Source: Aestuariibius violaceus
GTDB taxonomy: Bacteria; Pseudomonadota; Alphaproteobacteria; Rhodobacterales; Rhodobacteraceae
Length of the DNA: 64,000 nt
Assembly: GCF_040779325.2 (NCBI RefSeq)
Contig: NZ_JBFONT020000010.1
Span: 1 to 64,000, forward strand
Reading direction: 5' to 3'
In this document: in pieces, positions 26,393 to 35,906 of the stretch
How the letters are laid out: each line of letters opens with the position of its first letter
Numbering within the stretch: the first letter of the stretch is position 1
The notes under the pieces: model-generated
The model's input: only the letters and a program-made list of their open reading frames with translations
The model's database searches: none
What the model was told of the DNA's origin: nothing
Made by a program: the position numbers and the translations under genes

Positions 26393-28057
26393 ATGTCACC
26401 AACCGCACGAGCCGCCGACACCATTCACCCCGCCGCCAGGGCCTACGCACGGGAACACGGGGACGGCACGATGGACCGGCGCGAATTCCTCGTCCGCGCC
26501 ACATCGCTTGGCGTGACCACGGCGGCGGCCTATGGTCTGATCGGGCTCAAGGCCCCGGTACGGGCAGAGGCGCACATGCAGCAGGGCGGGACGCTGCGCA
26601 TCGAAAGCACCGTCAAAGCGCTGCGCGACCCGCGGACCTATGACTGGCCGCAGATGTCGAACTTCACCCGCGGCTGGTTGGAGTACCTCGTCGAATACCA
26701 GCGCGATGGCAGCATCACCGGCATGTTGCTGGAAAGCTGGGAGATCAATGAGGATGCCACCGAATACATTCTCAACATCCGCCCGGGCGTGACCTGGAAC
26801 GACGGCACCCCCTTCACGGCGGCCGATGTCGCCTTTAACATCGGCCGCTGGTGTGAGCGCGAGGTCGAAGGCAACTCGATGGCCAGCCGCATGGCCTCCC
26901 TCATCGACGACGCCACCGGACGGGCGCGCGACAGCGCGATCACCGTGGTCAGCGATGCTCAACTGCGTCTGTCGCTGGAGACGCCTGATATCACCCTGAT
27001 CGCGGGTTTTTCCGATTATCCCGCCGCGATCGTGCCTCAGGATTTCGGCGGCGATCCCCTGACGGCGCCCAAAGGAACCGGGCCCTACCTGCCTGAACAG
27101 TTCGAGGTCGGCATCAGGGCGGTCCTCGTCAAGAACCCGGATCACGCCTGGTGGGGCCAGGGCGTTGTCGGTGAAGCCGCGCTCGACCGGATCGAATACA
27201 TCGATTTTGGAACCGACAAGGCCTCCATCACGGCCGCCGCCGATGCCGACGAGGTCGACATGCTCTACGAAAGCCTGGGCGAATTCGTCGAGATCCTGGA
27301 CGCCATCGGCTGGGAAAAGTCCGAGGCGATCACCGCCAACACCCTCGTCACCCGCCCCAATCAACAGGCCGAAGTCGATGGCATGACCCCGTACGCCGAC
27401 GTCCGCGTACGGCGGGCGCTCGCGATGGCCGTCGACAATTCGGTCTGCTTGTCGCTCGGCTACGCCGATCAGGGCACCGTCGCCGCAAACGACCATGTCT
27501 GCCCGATCCACCCCGAATACGCCGAGCTCGACCCGCCGGTCTTCGATCCCGAAGGCGCCCTGGCGCTGATGCAGGAAGCGGGGATGGCGGACTACGAGTT
27601 CGAAATCGTCTCGATCGAGGATGATTGGCGGCGCAACACCTCTGACATCATCGCGGCACAGCTACGCGATGCGGGGTTCACCGTCACCCGCACCATCCTG
27701 CCGGGCGGAACCTTCTGGAACGATTGGGCAAAATACCCGCTCTCGACGACGGATTGGGGCCACCGCCCGCTCGGCGTGCAGGTCCTCGCTCTGGCCTATC
27801 GGTCGGGCGAAGCCTGGAACGAATCCGGCTTCGCCAATGCGGAATTCGATGCCGCTCTGGCCGAGGCGCTGTCGATCGCCGACGCCGATCAGCGGCGCGA
27901 GGTCTCGCGGCGCCTGCAAACGATCATGCGGGACGAGGGCGTTGTGATCCAACCTTACTGGCGGTCGACCTACCGCCACTACAAGCCAGGCATCGTCGGG
28001 GCTGAGATGCACCCGACCTTCGAGATCCATGTCTACAAGCTAGGCTGGGCCGCGTAG
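26393..28057 (+). CDS. Tat-exported ABC-type peptide-binding protein (SBP family 5)
   Basis: Starting at 26393 (AAAGGA upstream) gives 554 residues. A twin-arginine signal, DRREFLVRATSLGVTTAAAYG, begins about 27 residues in; an ATG at 26471 directly before it is an alternative start. The body is of the oligopeptide/nickel-binding family: GGTLRIESTVKALRDPRTYDW, LLESWEINEDATEYILNIRPGVTWNDGTPFTAADV and VRRALAMAVDNSVCL. No ABC permease or ATPase adjoins it, so it is an orphan receptor in this window. Confidence 0.9.
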   Translation: MSPTARAADTIHPAARAYAREHGDGTMDRREFLVRATSLGVTTAAAYGLIGLKAPVRAEAHMQQGGTLRIESTVKALRDPRTYDWPQMSNFTRGWLEYLVEYQRDGSITGMLLESWEINEDATEYILNIRPGVTWNDGTPFTAADVAFNIGRWCEREVEGNSMASRMASLIDDATGRARDSAITVVSDAQLRLSLETPDITLIAGFSDYPAAIVPQDFGGDPLTAPKGTGPYLPEQFEVGIRAVLVKNPDHAWWGQGVVGEAALDRIEYIDFGTDKASITAAADADEVDMLYESLGEFVEILDAIGWEKSEAITANTLVTRPNQQAEVDGMTPYADVRVRRALAMAVDNSVCLSLGYADQGTVAANDHVCPIHPEYAELDPPVFDPEGALALMQEAGMADYEFEIVSIEDDWRRNTSDIIAAQLRDAGFTVTRTILPGGTFWNDWAKYPLSTTDWGHRPLGVQVLALAYRSGEAWNESGFANAEFDAALAEALSIADADQRREVSRRLQTIMRDEGVVIQPYWRSTYRHYKPGIVGAEMHPTFEIHVYKLGWAA

Positions 28058-28083
28058 ACGGAACGTCTCTGTCTGGAAATGAA

Positions 28084-28101
28084 CCTGAAGGCTCGTTCAG
28101 G
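28084..28101. terminator. Hairpin between convergent genes
   Basis: CCTGAA-GGCTCG-TTCAGG forms a six-base stem between the binding-protein stop and the convergent tetR stop. A CTTCAGG at 28104-28110 gives an alternative pairing. There is no T-run, so terminator function is a guess from position. Confidence 0.35.
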
Positions 28102-28105
28102 GTCT

Positions 28106-28744
28106 TCAGGCCCTCATCTTAACGCCGATCCCGTTAAAGAGCATGTCGAGATGCGCGGTCAGGTAGCTTTCCACCTCGAGCTCTTCCAGATCGCCAAACA
28201 CCATCTTGTGGATCAGGAAGAACAACGCAGGGGCGATCAGAAGCTGTGGCACCGTGGTCGCCGCGGATTTCCGTACCTCGCCCCGTTCGATCCCCCGCGC
28301 GACAATCTTTTCCAGGGCCACATGCCCTTTACGGATGACCAGGGCATGATAGCGCCGAACAAGCTCGGGGCGGCTTGGCCCCTCGGCGATCAGGATCCGC
28401 ATCATGGCACTGTTCTTGGTCGTCAGTATCATGTCGTAAAAGCGCTCTAGCAGTTGCCGGACAAGCTCTTCAGTGGTGCCGGTGAAGCTGATGGTGCTTT
28501 CCGCGATCTCATCGACAAAGGTGCCCATGGCCTTCTCTGCGACGGCTTCGAACAGGGCATCCTTGTTGTCGAAATAAAGGTAGAGTGTGCTGCGCGATAC
28601 CCCTGCGCGCTTGGCGATGCGATCAGGTTTCGCGCCCGCATATCCATGGGCATGAAACTCTTCCAAAGCGGCCTGAAGGATCTCGACAGGGCGGTCCGCC
28701 TTTCGCCGCTGGTAGGCCGGTATGTGCTCTTTCGTCTCGGTCAT
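28106..28744 (-). CDS. TetR-family repressor of the RND efflux pair
   Basis: The protein has 212 residues. The N-terminal helix-turn-helix reads ALEEFHAHGYAGAKPDRIAKRAGVSRSTLYLYFDNKDALFEAV, a textbook TetR domain. The C-terminal part would bind a drug or metabolite. It is transcribed away from the membrane-fusion protein and RND pump, and the inverted repeats at 28872-28907 lie between them. Repression of the pump relieved by ligand is the expected logic. Confidence 0.92.
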   Translation of the reverse strand: MTETKEHIPAYQRRKADRPVEILQAALEEFHAHGYAGAKPDRIAKRAGVSRSTLYLYFDNKDALFEAVAEKAMGTFVDEIAESTISFTGTTEELVRQLLERFYDMILTTKNSAMMRILIAEGPSRPELVRRYHALVIRKGHVALEKIVARGIERGEVRKSAATTVPQLLIAPALFFLIHKMVFGDLEELEVESYLTAHLDMLFNGIGVKMRA

Positions 28745-28871
28745 TTGCTTCGCGCTGTGCCCATCGTCGCACCCTAACGCCCAGAATCTGAACGGGAAAG
28801 GTGCCGTCAGGCCACGATCTGGCGCAAGAAAACGTGATCGGCCCGCAAATCAGGACCTCAAAGCTTGATTT

Positions 28872-28907
28872 TGTCAGCGGATCCCTAATTGCTGACACAC
28901 TTGTCAG
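28872..28907. promoter_or_regulatory. Probable TetR operator cluster
   Basis: CTGACA-CACT-TGTCAG (28892-28907) is a perfect inverted repeat. A third half-site, TGTCAGC at 28872-28878, pairs with GCTGACA at 28891-28897. The cluster sits 20 bases before the efflux gene start and between divergent genes. Confidence 0.65.
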
Positions 28908-28926
28908 TAAAAGGCGTTGCCTGGAT

Positions 28927-30156
28927 ATGAAGAAAGTTACCCTCTTCGTCGGCCGACTGCTCCGCGAAACCTTTTGGATCGCTGTCGCAGTCGGCCTTGT
29001 TGCTGGCGGTGTGATCGGGTTCCGATATCTGGGCGAGAACCGCCAGATCGTCGAAGCTCAGCCAGCCGCGCGGCCCGTCGCGCTTGTCGAGACTGTGCAG
29101 CTTGAACCGCTGGACGGTCCACTGCCGATCCGCGGCGAAGGCTTTGTCGCCCCTCTCCGGCAGCTCTCGGTCTCCTCCCAGGTGAGCGGGCGGGTGATCG
29201 AGATCCATCCCGCAATTGCCGAGCGCGGTCGCTTCACGAAGGGCGACGTGCTGATCCGGCTCGACGACCGGGCGCAGGTTGCAGCGCTCACCCAGGCCGA
29301 GGCGAATATCGCCGCAACCGAAACCAGACTTGCCCAGAACGTCCAGGACCTCGATCGGACGCGCGCCCTTCTGGAGCGGGGGGTGGCGACGCAGACCCAG
29401 CTGGACGATCTCGTCAGCGCCCGCGATGAACTGGAAGCCAATCTCGACGGGTTCGAGGCGGCAAAGCTTTCCGCCGAGATCAGCCTGTCGGATCAGGTGA
29501 TCGAAGCGCCTTTCGACGGCGCCGTTCTGTCCAAATCGGTCGAGGTCGGCGATGTCGTCAGCCCCGGTCAGGCGCTTGCCGAGGTCTTCACCGAAGGCGA
29601 GCTCGAAATCGATGTACCCGTTCGGCAGGTCGACGCCGCTCTGATCCCCGGGCTGTTCTCATCGAGCCAGGCGGCGGCGACGGTCGACATCCCCTTTGCC
29701 GACTATGTCTTCCGCTGGAATGCCAGCGTATCGCGCGTAGAGCCGCAGGTCGATCAGATCACCCGGACGCTGACGGTCACACTTCGCCTGAACGAGCTGG
29801 AAAATGTCGAAGGCCGCACGGTCGGCGGTCATACCCTCGCCTCCGGCGCGCCGCCCGCCCTGATCAACGCCTATGCCACAGTCGTAATCGACGGGATCGA
29901 ACCGGAAGACACCTATCGCGTTCCATCGACGGCCCTGCGCGGCGGGGCGAACTTGTGGATCTACGACAATGGCGTGCTTGCCGTCGCAGAGGTCGACCCG
30001 ATCCACGTCGATGGTGAAGATACTTATGTTCAGGTCACCGACCTGCCTGAAGACACACAGGTCATCTTCACCGCGCTCGCCGCGCCGGTTCCCGGAATGC
30101 AGTTGCGTGACGTAAATGAAAAAGTTCAGGCCGCGCTGACGGGATCGGCCCAGTGA
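28927..30156 (+). CDS. RND efflux periplasmic adaptor (membrane-fusion protein)
   Basis: The protein has 409 residues from the ATG at 28927. An N-terminal membrane anchor (IAVAVGLVAGGVIGFRYLG) precedes a lipoyl-like and coiled-coil hairpin region (GRVIEIHPAIAERGRFTKGDVLIRLDDRAQ; LAQNVQDLDRTRALLERGVATQTQLDDLVSARDEL) and the second lipoyl half (IEAPFDGAVLSKSVEVGDVVSPGQ). It links the inner-membrane pump to an outer-membrane channel, which is not encoded here. The ribosome-binding site is weak. It overlaps the pump gene by GTGA. Confidence 0.93.
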   Translation: MKKVTLFVGRLLRETFWIAVAVGLVAGGVIGFRYLGENRQIVEAQPAARPVALVETVQLEPLDGPLPIRGEGFVAPLRQLSVSSQVSGRVIEIHPAIAERGRFTKGDVLIRLDDRAQVAALTQAEANIAATETRLAQNVQDLDRTRALLERGVATQTQLDDLVSARDELEANLDGFEAAKLSAEISLSDQVIEAPFDGAVLSKSVEVGDVVSPGQALAEVFTEGELEIDVPVRQVDAALIPGLFSSSQAAATVDIPFADYVFRWNASVSRVEPQVDQITRTLTVTLRLNELENVEGRTVGGHTLASGAPPALINAYATVVIDGIEPEDTYRVPSTALRGGANLWIYDNGVLAVAEVDPIHVDGEDTYVQVTDLPEDTQVIFTALAAPVPGMQLRDVNEKVQAALTGSAQ

Positions 30157-33100
30157 ACGGCGCGATCAAATGGATGGCCGAACACCCGGTCGCCGCCATG
30201 CTGACTATGGTGCTCGTCGTGGCTCTCGGCGCCCTGTCGATCATGGCAATCCCGCAAAAGACCTTTCCCGAGATCACGCTCGACAGCATTAGCATTTCGG
30301 TCAACTACACCGGCGCCGCACCGGAAGAGATCGAGGACAGCATCGTCCGGCCGATCGAGGATGCGCTATCAGGCGTCGACGGGATTGACGAGATCACCGC
30401 CTCGATCTCCGAAGGCCGGGGCAGCGTGACCGTGACCTTCCTGCTGGGCGAGGAGGTCCAGGAAAAGCTCAACGAGATCCAGACCGAGGTCGACGGCATC
30501 GACGTCTTCCCCGAAGACGCCGACGATCCGGTCATCGTTGAAGGCTCGAGCAACACCCGCGTCCTCGAGATCGCCATCCACGGCGCGGCCAGTGAACGTG
30601 TCCTGACCGAAGAGGCAGAGCGACTGCGCGACGAACTGATCCTCTTGCCGTCGATCTCCTTCGTCGAGGTTTCGAATAGGCGGGCCTACGAGGTGACGGT
30701 CGAGGTCGACCGCGACACCCTGCGCGCCTACGACATGACGATCGGCGAGATCGCACAGGCGATCCGCCAGAACTCCCTCGAACTGCCCGGCGGTGCGATC
30801 GATACCGAAACGGTCAGCATCCCGATCCGCACGACAGGGCGGAATTACACGCAATCGGATTTCGAGAACATCATCGTGCGGACCGGGGCCGATGGGGGCC
30901 GCGTCTACTTGCGCGACATCGCAACGGTGATCGACGGATTCGAGGATACGGATCTGTCCGCCACCTTCAACGGCGAACGCTCGGTCGCCGTCAATGTCTT
31001 CCGGGTGGGTGACGAACAGGTGCTCGGCATCGTCGACGAGGCGCAGGCCTATCTGACCGACACCTTCCGGCCGAGCCTCCAGGAGGGCATCTCAGCCACC
31101 GTCTGGCAAAACGACGCGCGAGAGCTGCAAAGCCGTCTCGACCTTCTGACGTCCAACGCGATCATCGGCTTGACGCTGGTGGTGATCTGCCTTGCCCTGT
31201 TCCTCGACTTCCGTCTCGCCGCCTGGTCCGCAATCGGGATCGGCGTCTCCTTCGCCGCAGCGCTCGCCGTCATGAGCTTCGTGGGCATGTCGATCAACAT
31301 GATCTCGCTCTTTGGCTTCATCCTGGCCATCGGCATCATCGTCGACAACGCAATTGTCGTATCTGAAAACATCTATACCAACGGCGAACGTGGCCTGACC
31401 CCGATCGAGGCCGCGGTAAAAGGCACCCAGCGGATCGCCGTGCCCGTCGTTTTCTCGACCATCACGACGCTCGTCGCCTTCTGGCCGCTGCTGCAACTGC
31501 CCGGCACGCTGGGCAAGTTCCTCTCGGACATCCCGCTGGTCGTGATGATCGTCCTGTCCCTGTCACTCTTGCAGGCGCTCTTCATCCTGCCGCGGAACCT
31601 CTCCCGGCTCGACGTGTCGGAAAACTATCGGCCCAACATCGTGTTGCGGGCCCTTCGCGCGGTCCGGGGCGCGATCAACAGCGGTCTGCAATGGTTCATC
31701 GCAGGTCCTCTCGACGCCACGCTGCGCTTCACGACAAGGCGGGTCCTGATCCCCATTGGCGGCATGATCGGGCTGATGATCGTGACCATCGGGCTGCTCG
31801 CCCACGGCTACGTGAAATTCAACTTCTTCCCCTCGATCGACGGCACCTTCGTGACCGCGAATATCGAGATGAGCGATGGCACCACCTTCACCATGACCGA
31901 ACGGGTCGCCGAAGACGTGCGCTTCGCCGCCATCGAGGCTGCCGAAGGTATCCAGGATCGTCTACCAAACTCCGCCCCGCCGGTGCTTGCCGGCATGAAC
32001 GTCGTTGTGGGGCAGGGGGCTGCCGAAGGCGGCCCCGGCGGCGGGTCGGCCGCGTCCGGGGCGACGGTGGCCAACGTGATCGCCGAGATCACGGACCCCG
32101 AACTGCGCGACTGGCCAACTCGCGAATTCGAAGCCGCCTGGATCGAGGCCATCGGCGATATCCCTGGCGTGAATAGCCTGACGGTCTCGGCCCAACTGGT
32201 CGGCGCAGGCGATCCCATCGCGGTCGAGCTGTCCCTTCCCGACGGGCAGGACATCACCCCCGTCGTCGATGAATTGCGCGAGGGTCTGCGCGGCATCCCC
32301 GGCGTCTTCTCGATCCGCGACGACAATTCCGCGGGCCGTGCCGAATACCGCCTTGCCCTCAGGGACGAGGCCCGCGTCTACGGCGTAACACTAGAGGATC
32401 TGGCGACCCAAACCCGGTCCGGCTTCTTCGGGCTTGAAGCCACGACGGTGCAGCGCGGCGCCGACAACATTGCCGTCATGGTCCGTTTCCCGGCGGAGGA
32501 ACGCGACAGCCTCTCGGACCTGCTCGATACGTGGATCGCGACGCCTGCGGGCGAAACCATTCCGCTTTCCACAGTCGCCCGGATCGAGGAAGGGCTGGCG
32601 CCGACAGAGATCCAGCGGCGGAACGGCCGCACGATCACGACGGTCACGGCGGATGTCGACAGCACGGTGATCACCTCGCAAGAGGCCAATACGATCATCG
32701 AAGACGTGCTGCTGCCGCCCCTGCGGGCCCAGTATGATGGCCTGATCGTCGATTTCGGCGGCGAACAGCGCACCCAGGGCGATGCCGCCGCCGCCCTTGG
32801 CCAGGCCGTCGGGATCGCGCTCTTCGCGATCTTTGCCCTGCTGGCGCTGGTCTTCCGCTCCTACGTGCAACCCATCGTCGTCATGCTCGCCATCCCGCTC
32901 GGCCTGATAGGGGCGGTCGCCGGGCATCTGATCATGGGTCTGCCGCTGACGCTGCTGTCGATCTTCGGGATCATCGGACTGGCGGGCGTCGTCATCAACA
33001 ACTCCCTCGTCATGGTGGATCTCTACAACGAGTATCTGGGCGAGGGCATGGAATTGCGCGAGGCGGTGATCCGCGGCACCAAGGAACGCTTCCGCCCGAT

Positions 33101-33395
33101 CCTGCTGACCTCCCTGACCACATTTCTCGGGGTCTATCCGCTGATCCTGGAAACCTCCCTCCAGGCCCAGTTCCTGATCCCGCTCGCGGTCTCGATCGGC
33201 TACGGCGTTCTCTTCGGCACGGTCATCGTGATCCTCTGCGTTCCGGCGATCTTCGTCCTGCAGGCGCGCGTGACGACGCTGGTTACCAGGATCCTATCCT
33301 TGGGATCCGACGCGGAATCCGCCAAGCCGGACCTGCGCACCGTCGCCGAGGTGCCGCAATCAGATACCCCGGCCCGACCCCTCGCGGCAGAGTAG
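30153..33395 (+). CDS. RND-family multidrug efflux pump
   Basis: This 1080-residue inner-membrane proton-driven exporter has the RND layout: one N-terminal helix, a large periplasmic loop, six helices, a second loop and six more helices. Recognisable parts include VNYTGAAPEEIEDSIVRPIE, the proton-relay helix FGFILAIGIIVDNAIVVSENI and the GIIGLAGVVINNSLVMVD repeat. The second loop holds a glycine-rich insert (GGPGGGSAASG, about residue 630). It is co-expressed with its adaptor. The substrate is not predictable. Confidence 0.94.
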   Translation: MNGAIKWMAEHPVAAMLTMVLVVALGALSIMAIPQKTFPEITLDSISISVNYTGAAPEEIEDSIVRPIEDALSGVDGIDEITASISEGRGSVTVTFLLGEEVQEKLNEIQTEVDGIDVFPEDADDPVIVEGSSNTRVLEIAIHGAASERVLTEEAERLRDELILLPSISFVEVSNRRAYEVTVEVDRDTLRAYDMTIGEIAQAIRQNSLELPGGAIDTETVSIPIRTTGRNYTQSDFENIIVRTGADGGRVYLRDIATVIDGFEDTDLSATFNGERSVAVNVFRVGDEQVLGIVDEAQAYLTDTFRPSLQEGISATVWQNDARELQSRLDLLTSNAIIGLTLVVICLALFLDFRLAAWSAIGIGVSFAAALAVMSFVGMSINMISLFGFILAIGIIVDNAIVVSENIYTNGERGLTPIEAAVKGTQRIAVPVVFSTITTLVAFWPLLQLPGTLGKFLSDIPLVVMIVLSLSLLQALFILPRNLSRLDVSENYRPNIVLRALRAVRGAINSGLQWFIAGPLDATLRFTTRRVLIPIGGMIGLMIVTIGLLAHGYVKFNFFPSIDGTFVTANIEMSDGTTFTMTERVAEDVRFAAIEAAEGIQDRLPNSAPPVLAGMNVVVGQGAAEGGPGGGSAASGATVANVIAEITDPELRDWPTREFEAAWIEAIGDIPGVNSLTVSAQLVGAGDPIAVELSLPDGQDITPVVDELREGLRGIPGVFSIRDDNSAGRAEYRLALRDEARVYGVTLEDLATQTRSGFFGLEATTVQRGADNIAVMVRFPAEERDSLSDLLDTWIATPAGETIPLSTVARIEEGLAPTEIQRRNGRTITTVTADVDSTVITSQEANTIIEDVLLPPLRAQYDGLIVDFGGEQRTQGDAAAALGQAVGIALFAIFALLALVFRSYVQPIVVMLAIPLGLIGAVAGHLIMGLPLTLLSIFGIIGLAGVVINNSLVMVDLYNEYLGEGMELREAVIRGTKERFRPILLTSLTTFLGVYPLILETSLQAQFLIPLAVSIGYGVLFGTVIVILCVPAIFVLQARVTTLVTRILSLGSDAESAKPDLRTVAEVPQSDTPARPLAAE

Positions 33396-33417
33396 CGGGC
33401 GGCTGATAGCAGAAGCT

Positions 33418-35031
33418 TCACGGCCTTTCGTTCGCGGCAACCCGGGCGATGGTCTGAAAGCGTTCATAGATGTCGAACCGATGCGCGTGAAGCTCGGCGA
33501 TGCCGCCGCCGGTTGGCCGATGCGCGTCCGACACGCGGGACATCGCCGTCATGCAGTCTGAAAGGGTCCCATACGTTCCCGAGGCGCAGGCGCCGAGCAT
33601 GGCGGCACCAAGCAGGACAGGCTCTTCCGTCTCAGGACCGATGACAGGCCGTCCGGCGGCATCGGCCAGCACCTGCCGCACGGCCGCATTGCGCCCGGCA
33701 CCGCCGGAGATCACGATGTTGCTGATCGGCGCCCCATGGTGCGCCTGAGCCTCGATGATCTGGCGCAGGCCGTAGCCCAACCCGCAAAGCCCGGCGACGT
33801 ACAAGGCGACAAGGCTGTCGAGTGACGTATCCATCCCGAGGCCAGCGATCACCGCACCGGTGCGTGGGTCGGCGTGTGGGGCGCGGTTGCCGAGGAACTC
33901 GGGAACGACATGAAGATCGCCAGCCACGCGGGCCAGATCGCCCGCAGATCCGGCGCTGGACAAGGCCTTCTCCAGCAGCCAGTCGGGGAGCGATTTGCCG
34001 TCCTGTTTCGCCAGCCCGGACGCCTCGGCCGTCGCCGGGTGCAGGCCGATCAGCCGGTCAATGGCCGCCCCGGCGGCCGACTGCCCCCCTTCGTTCAGCC
34101 ACATGCCCGGCAGCATCGCGGAGTAGTAGGGGCCCCAGACGCCAGGCACGAAAACCGGGCCGGCGGTTGTCGTCATCGTGCAGGAGGAGGTGCCGAAGAC
34201 ATACGCCATGTTCTCAGCCGCGGGGCCAAGGCCCTCGGCGCCGACGGTTCCGACCCCGCCCGCATGGGCGTCGATCAGCCCGGCCGCGACAGCCGTTCCG
34301 GGGGCGAGGCCCAGCGCCTCTGCCGCCTGCGGGGTCAGCCCGCCCCCGAGCGGCTTTCCGGGGTCGGCGATCTCGGTCCCGATGCGGCGAAACCCTTCAT
34401 CGGCCAGTTCCTCAAGGCCGATCTGCCGGAAGTAACTCTCGTCCCACCCGCCGTCGCCGGCAACGTAGGTCCACTTGCAGGTGACCGTGCAACTCGACCG
34501 CGCCAGGGAGCCGGTGGCCTTCCATGTCAGGAAGTCGGTGAGATCGAAGAAATGGCCGGCCCGCGCGAACACATCGGGCCGGTGGCGTTTCAGCCAGAGC
34601 AGCTTTGGCGTTTGCATCTCGGGCGAGATGACACCGCCGACATAGGCCAGCACCGGATGACCGGTCGCGTTGATCTCGCCGGCCTCTTCCATCGCACGGT
34701 GATCCATCCAGACGATGATGTCCCGCGCCGGATCCCCGCTCGGCCCGACAGGCAACGGGGCCCCATCCGCGCCCAGGACGACCAGCGAACAGGTTGCGTC
34801 GAACCCCACGCCAGCGACGTCCGAGGGACCTACGCCCGCGGCCGCGATCGCTCCGCGCGACGCGTCCCCCACGGCGGACCAGATCTGCGCCGACGATTGT
34901 TCGACGATGTCGCTGCCGTCTCTAAAGGTCGTGACGTCCGACGACCCCCGACCAAGCAGCTTGCCGTCGACGTCAAAGATACCCGCCCGCGCGCTTCCCG
35001 TTCCGACATCGATCCCCAGGAAACACGGCAT
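33418..35031 (-). CDS. FGGY-family pentulose kinase (D-ribulokinase-like)
   Basis: The protein has 537 residues. The N-terminus has the ATP/sugar pattern LGIDVGTGSARAGIFD, then GVGFDATCSLVVLG and WMDHRAMEEA, typical of the ribitol/ribulose kinase branch. The C-terminal signature ISGGAGRNAAVRQVLADAAGRPV carries the FGGY phosphate-binding glycines. It should phosphorylate the ketose produced by the adjacent epimerase after uptake by the neighbouring ABC importer. The exact sugar is inferred only from family. Confidence 0.9.
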   Translation of the reverse strand: MPCFLGIDVGTGSARAGIFDVDGKLLGRGSSDVTTFRDGSDIVEQSSAQIWSAVGDASRGAIAAAGVGPSDVAGVGFDATCSLVVLGADGAPLPVGPSGDPARDIIVWMDHRAMEEAGEINATGHPVLAYVGGVISPEMQTPKLLWLKRHRPDVFARAGHFFDLTDFLTWKATGSLARSSCTVTCKWTYVAGDGGWDESYFRQIGLEELADEGFRRIGTEIADPGKPLGGGLTPQAAEALGLAPGTAVAAGLIDAHAGGVGTVGAEGLGPAAENMAYVFGTSSCTMTTTAGPVFVPGVWGPYYSAMLPGMWLNEGGQSAAGAAIDRLIGLHPATAEASGLAKQDGKSLPDWLLEKALSSAGSAGDLARVAGDLHVVPEFLGNRAPHADPRTGAVIAGLGMDTSLDSLVALYVAGLCGLGYGLRQIIEAQAHHGAPISNIVISGGAGRNAAVRQVLADAAGRPVIGPETEEPVLLGAAMLGACASGTYGTLSDCMTAMSRVSDAHRPTGGGIAELHAHRFDIYERFQTIARVAANERP

Positions 35032-35055
35032 GGTCTCAGTCCTCCATCGGGGGCG

Positions 35056-35904
35056 TCATATCAAACGATACTGGGCCGCCTTGTTGCGCAGGAAGGGCAG
35101 GCCCTTGTCCATCACCTCTTCGAAGGACTCCGCAACCGGCCGCCATACGGCAAGGCCGTAAGCGACCTGCGGCGGCATGTTGATGAAGCTCTCCATCGCC
35201 AGCCCGCCCTTGAAACCGATCGCCGCAAGCGTGGCATAGATCTCGTCCCAGTCGCAGGTGCCTTCGCCCGGCGTCCCCCGGTCGCTTTCCGACAGGTGGA
35301 TGTAGCGCAGGTGCTTGCGCGCATCGAGGATGCCGTTGCCAGCGCCCTTCTCTTCGATGTTCATGTGGTAGGTGTCGAGATGGATGAAGATGTTGTCCGC
35401 ACCGACCTTCTCGATCATCTGCTTCGCCTGCCAGCCGGTATTGATCAGATGGTTCTCGTAGCGGTTTACCGGCTCGATCCCGAAGGCGATGCCGAGCCTC
35501 TTGGCGTGTTTCGCCGCTGCCTCCAGCGCCCGGGCGATGTTGTCGTACTCCTCCTCGGTCGGGGGCACGCCCGTGCGCTCGCCGATACCGCCATAGGTCA
35601 CGCCTGACAGCGCCTCTGCCCCCATCTCCTTGGCCGTGTTCATAGCGTCGACAAGATGCTCGATCGCGCCGTCGGGATTGACCGACGCCCAGCTTTCCTT
35701 CGGCAGACCAAGGGAGCAGACGGCCCGCATCTCGTGCCTCTCCAGCAGGTCGCGGGTATGCGCCGCGTCGACGATGGCGGTGTCGAGCAGAGCGATCTCG
35801 ATGAAATCCATCTTGTAGGAAGCGGCGGCCGGAACCGTCCGCTCCGCGCCCGCGCGGTCCCAGTGCATGGTCCACATGCTTGTATGGACGCCAAAACCTT
35901 CCAT
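35056..35904 (-). CDS. Sugar epimerase of the D-tagatose 3-epimerase family
   Basis: The start at 35904 gives 282 residues with a TIM-barrel AP-endonuclease-2 fold. The metal and catalytic residues appear in order: the first glutamate in FGIEPVNRYENHLINT, the aspartate in IHLDTYHMNIEE, the histidine in RYIHLSESDRGTPGEG and the second glutamate in LAMESF. These enzymes invert C3 of ketoses. It lies directly upstream of the kinase and two bases from the permease end, in one sugar operon. Confidence 0.9.
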   Translation of the reverse strand: MEGFGVHTSMWTMHWDRAGAERTVPAAASYKMDFIEIALLDTAIVDAAHTRDLLERHEMRAVCSLGLPKESWASVNPDGAIEHLVDAMNTAKEMGAEALSGVTYGGIGERTGVPPTEEEYDNIARALEAAAKHAKRLGIAFGIEPVNRYENHLINTGWQAKQMIEKVGADNIFIHLDTYHMNIEEKGAGNGILDARKHLRYIHLSESDRGTPGEGTCDWDEIYATLAAIGFKGGLAMESFINMPPQVAYGLAVWRPVAESFEEVMDKGLPFLRNKAAQYRLI

Positions 35905-35906
35905 CG

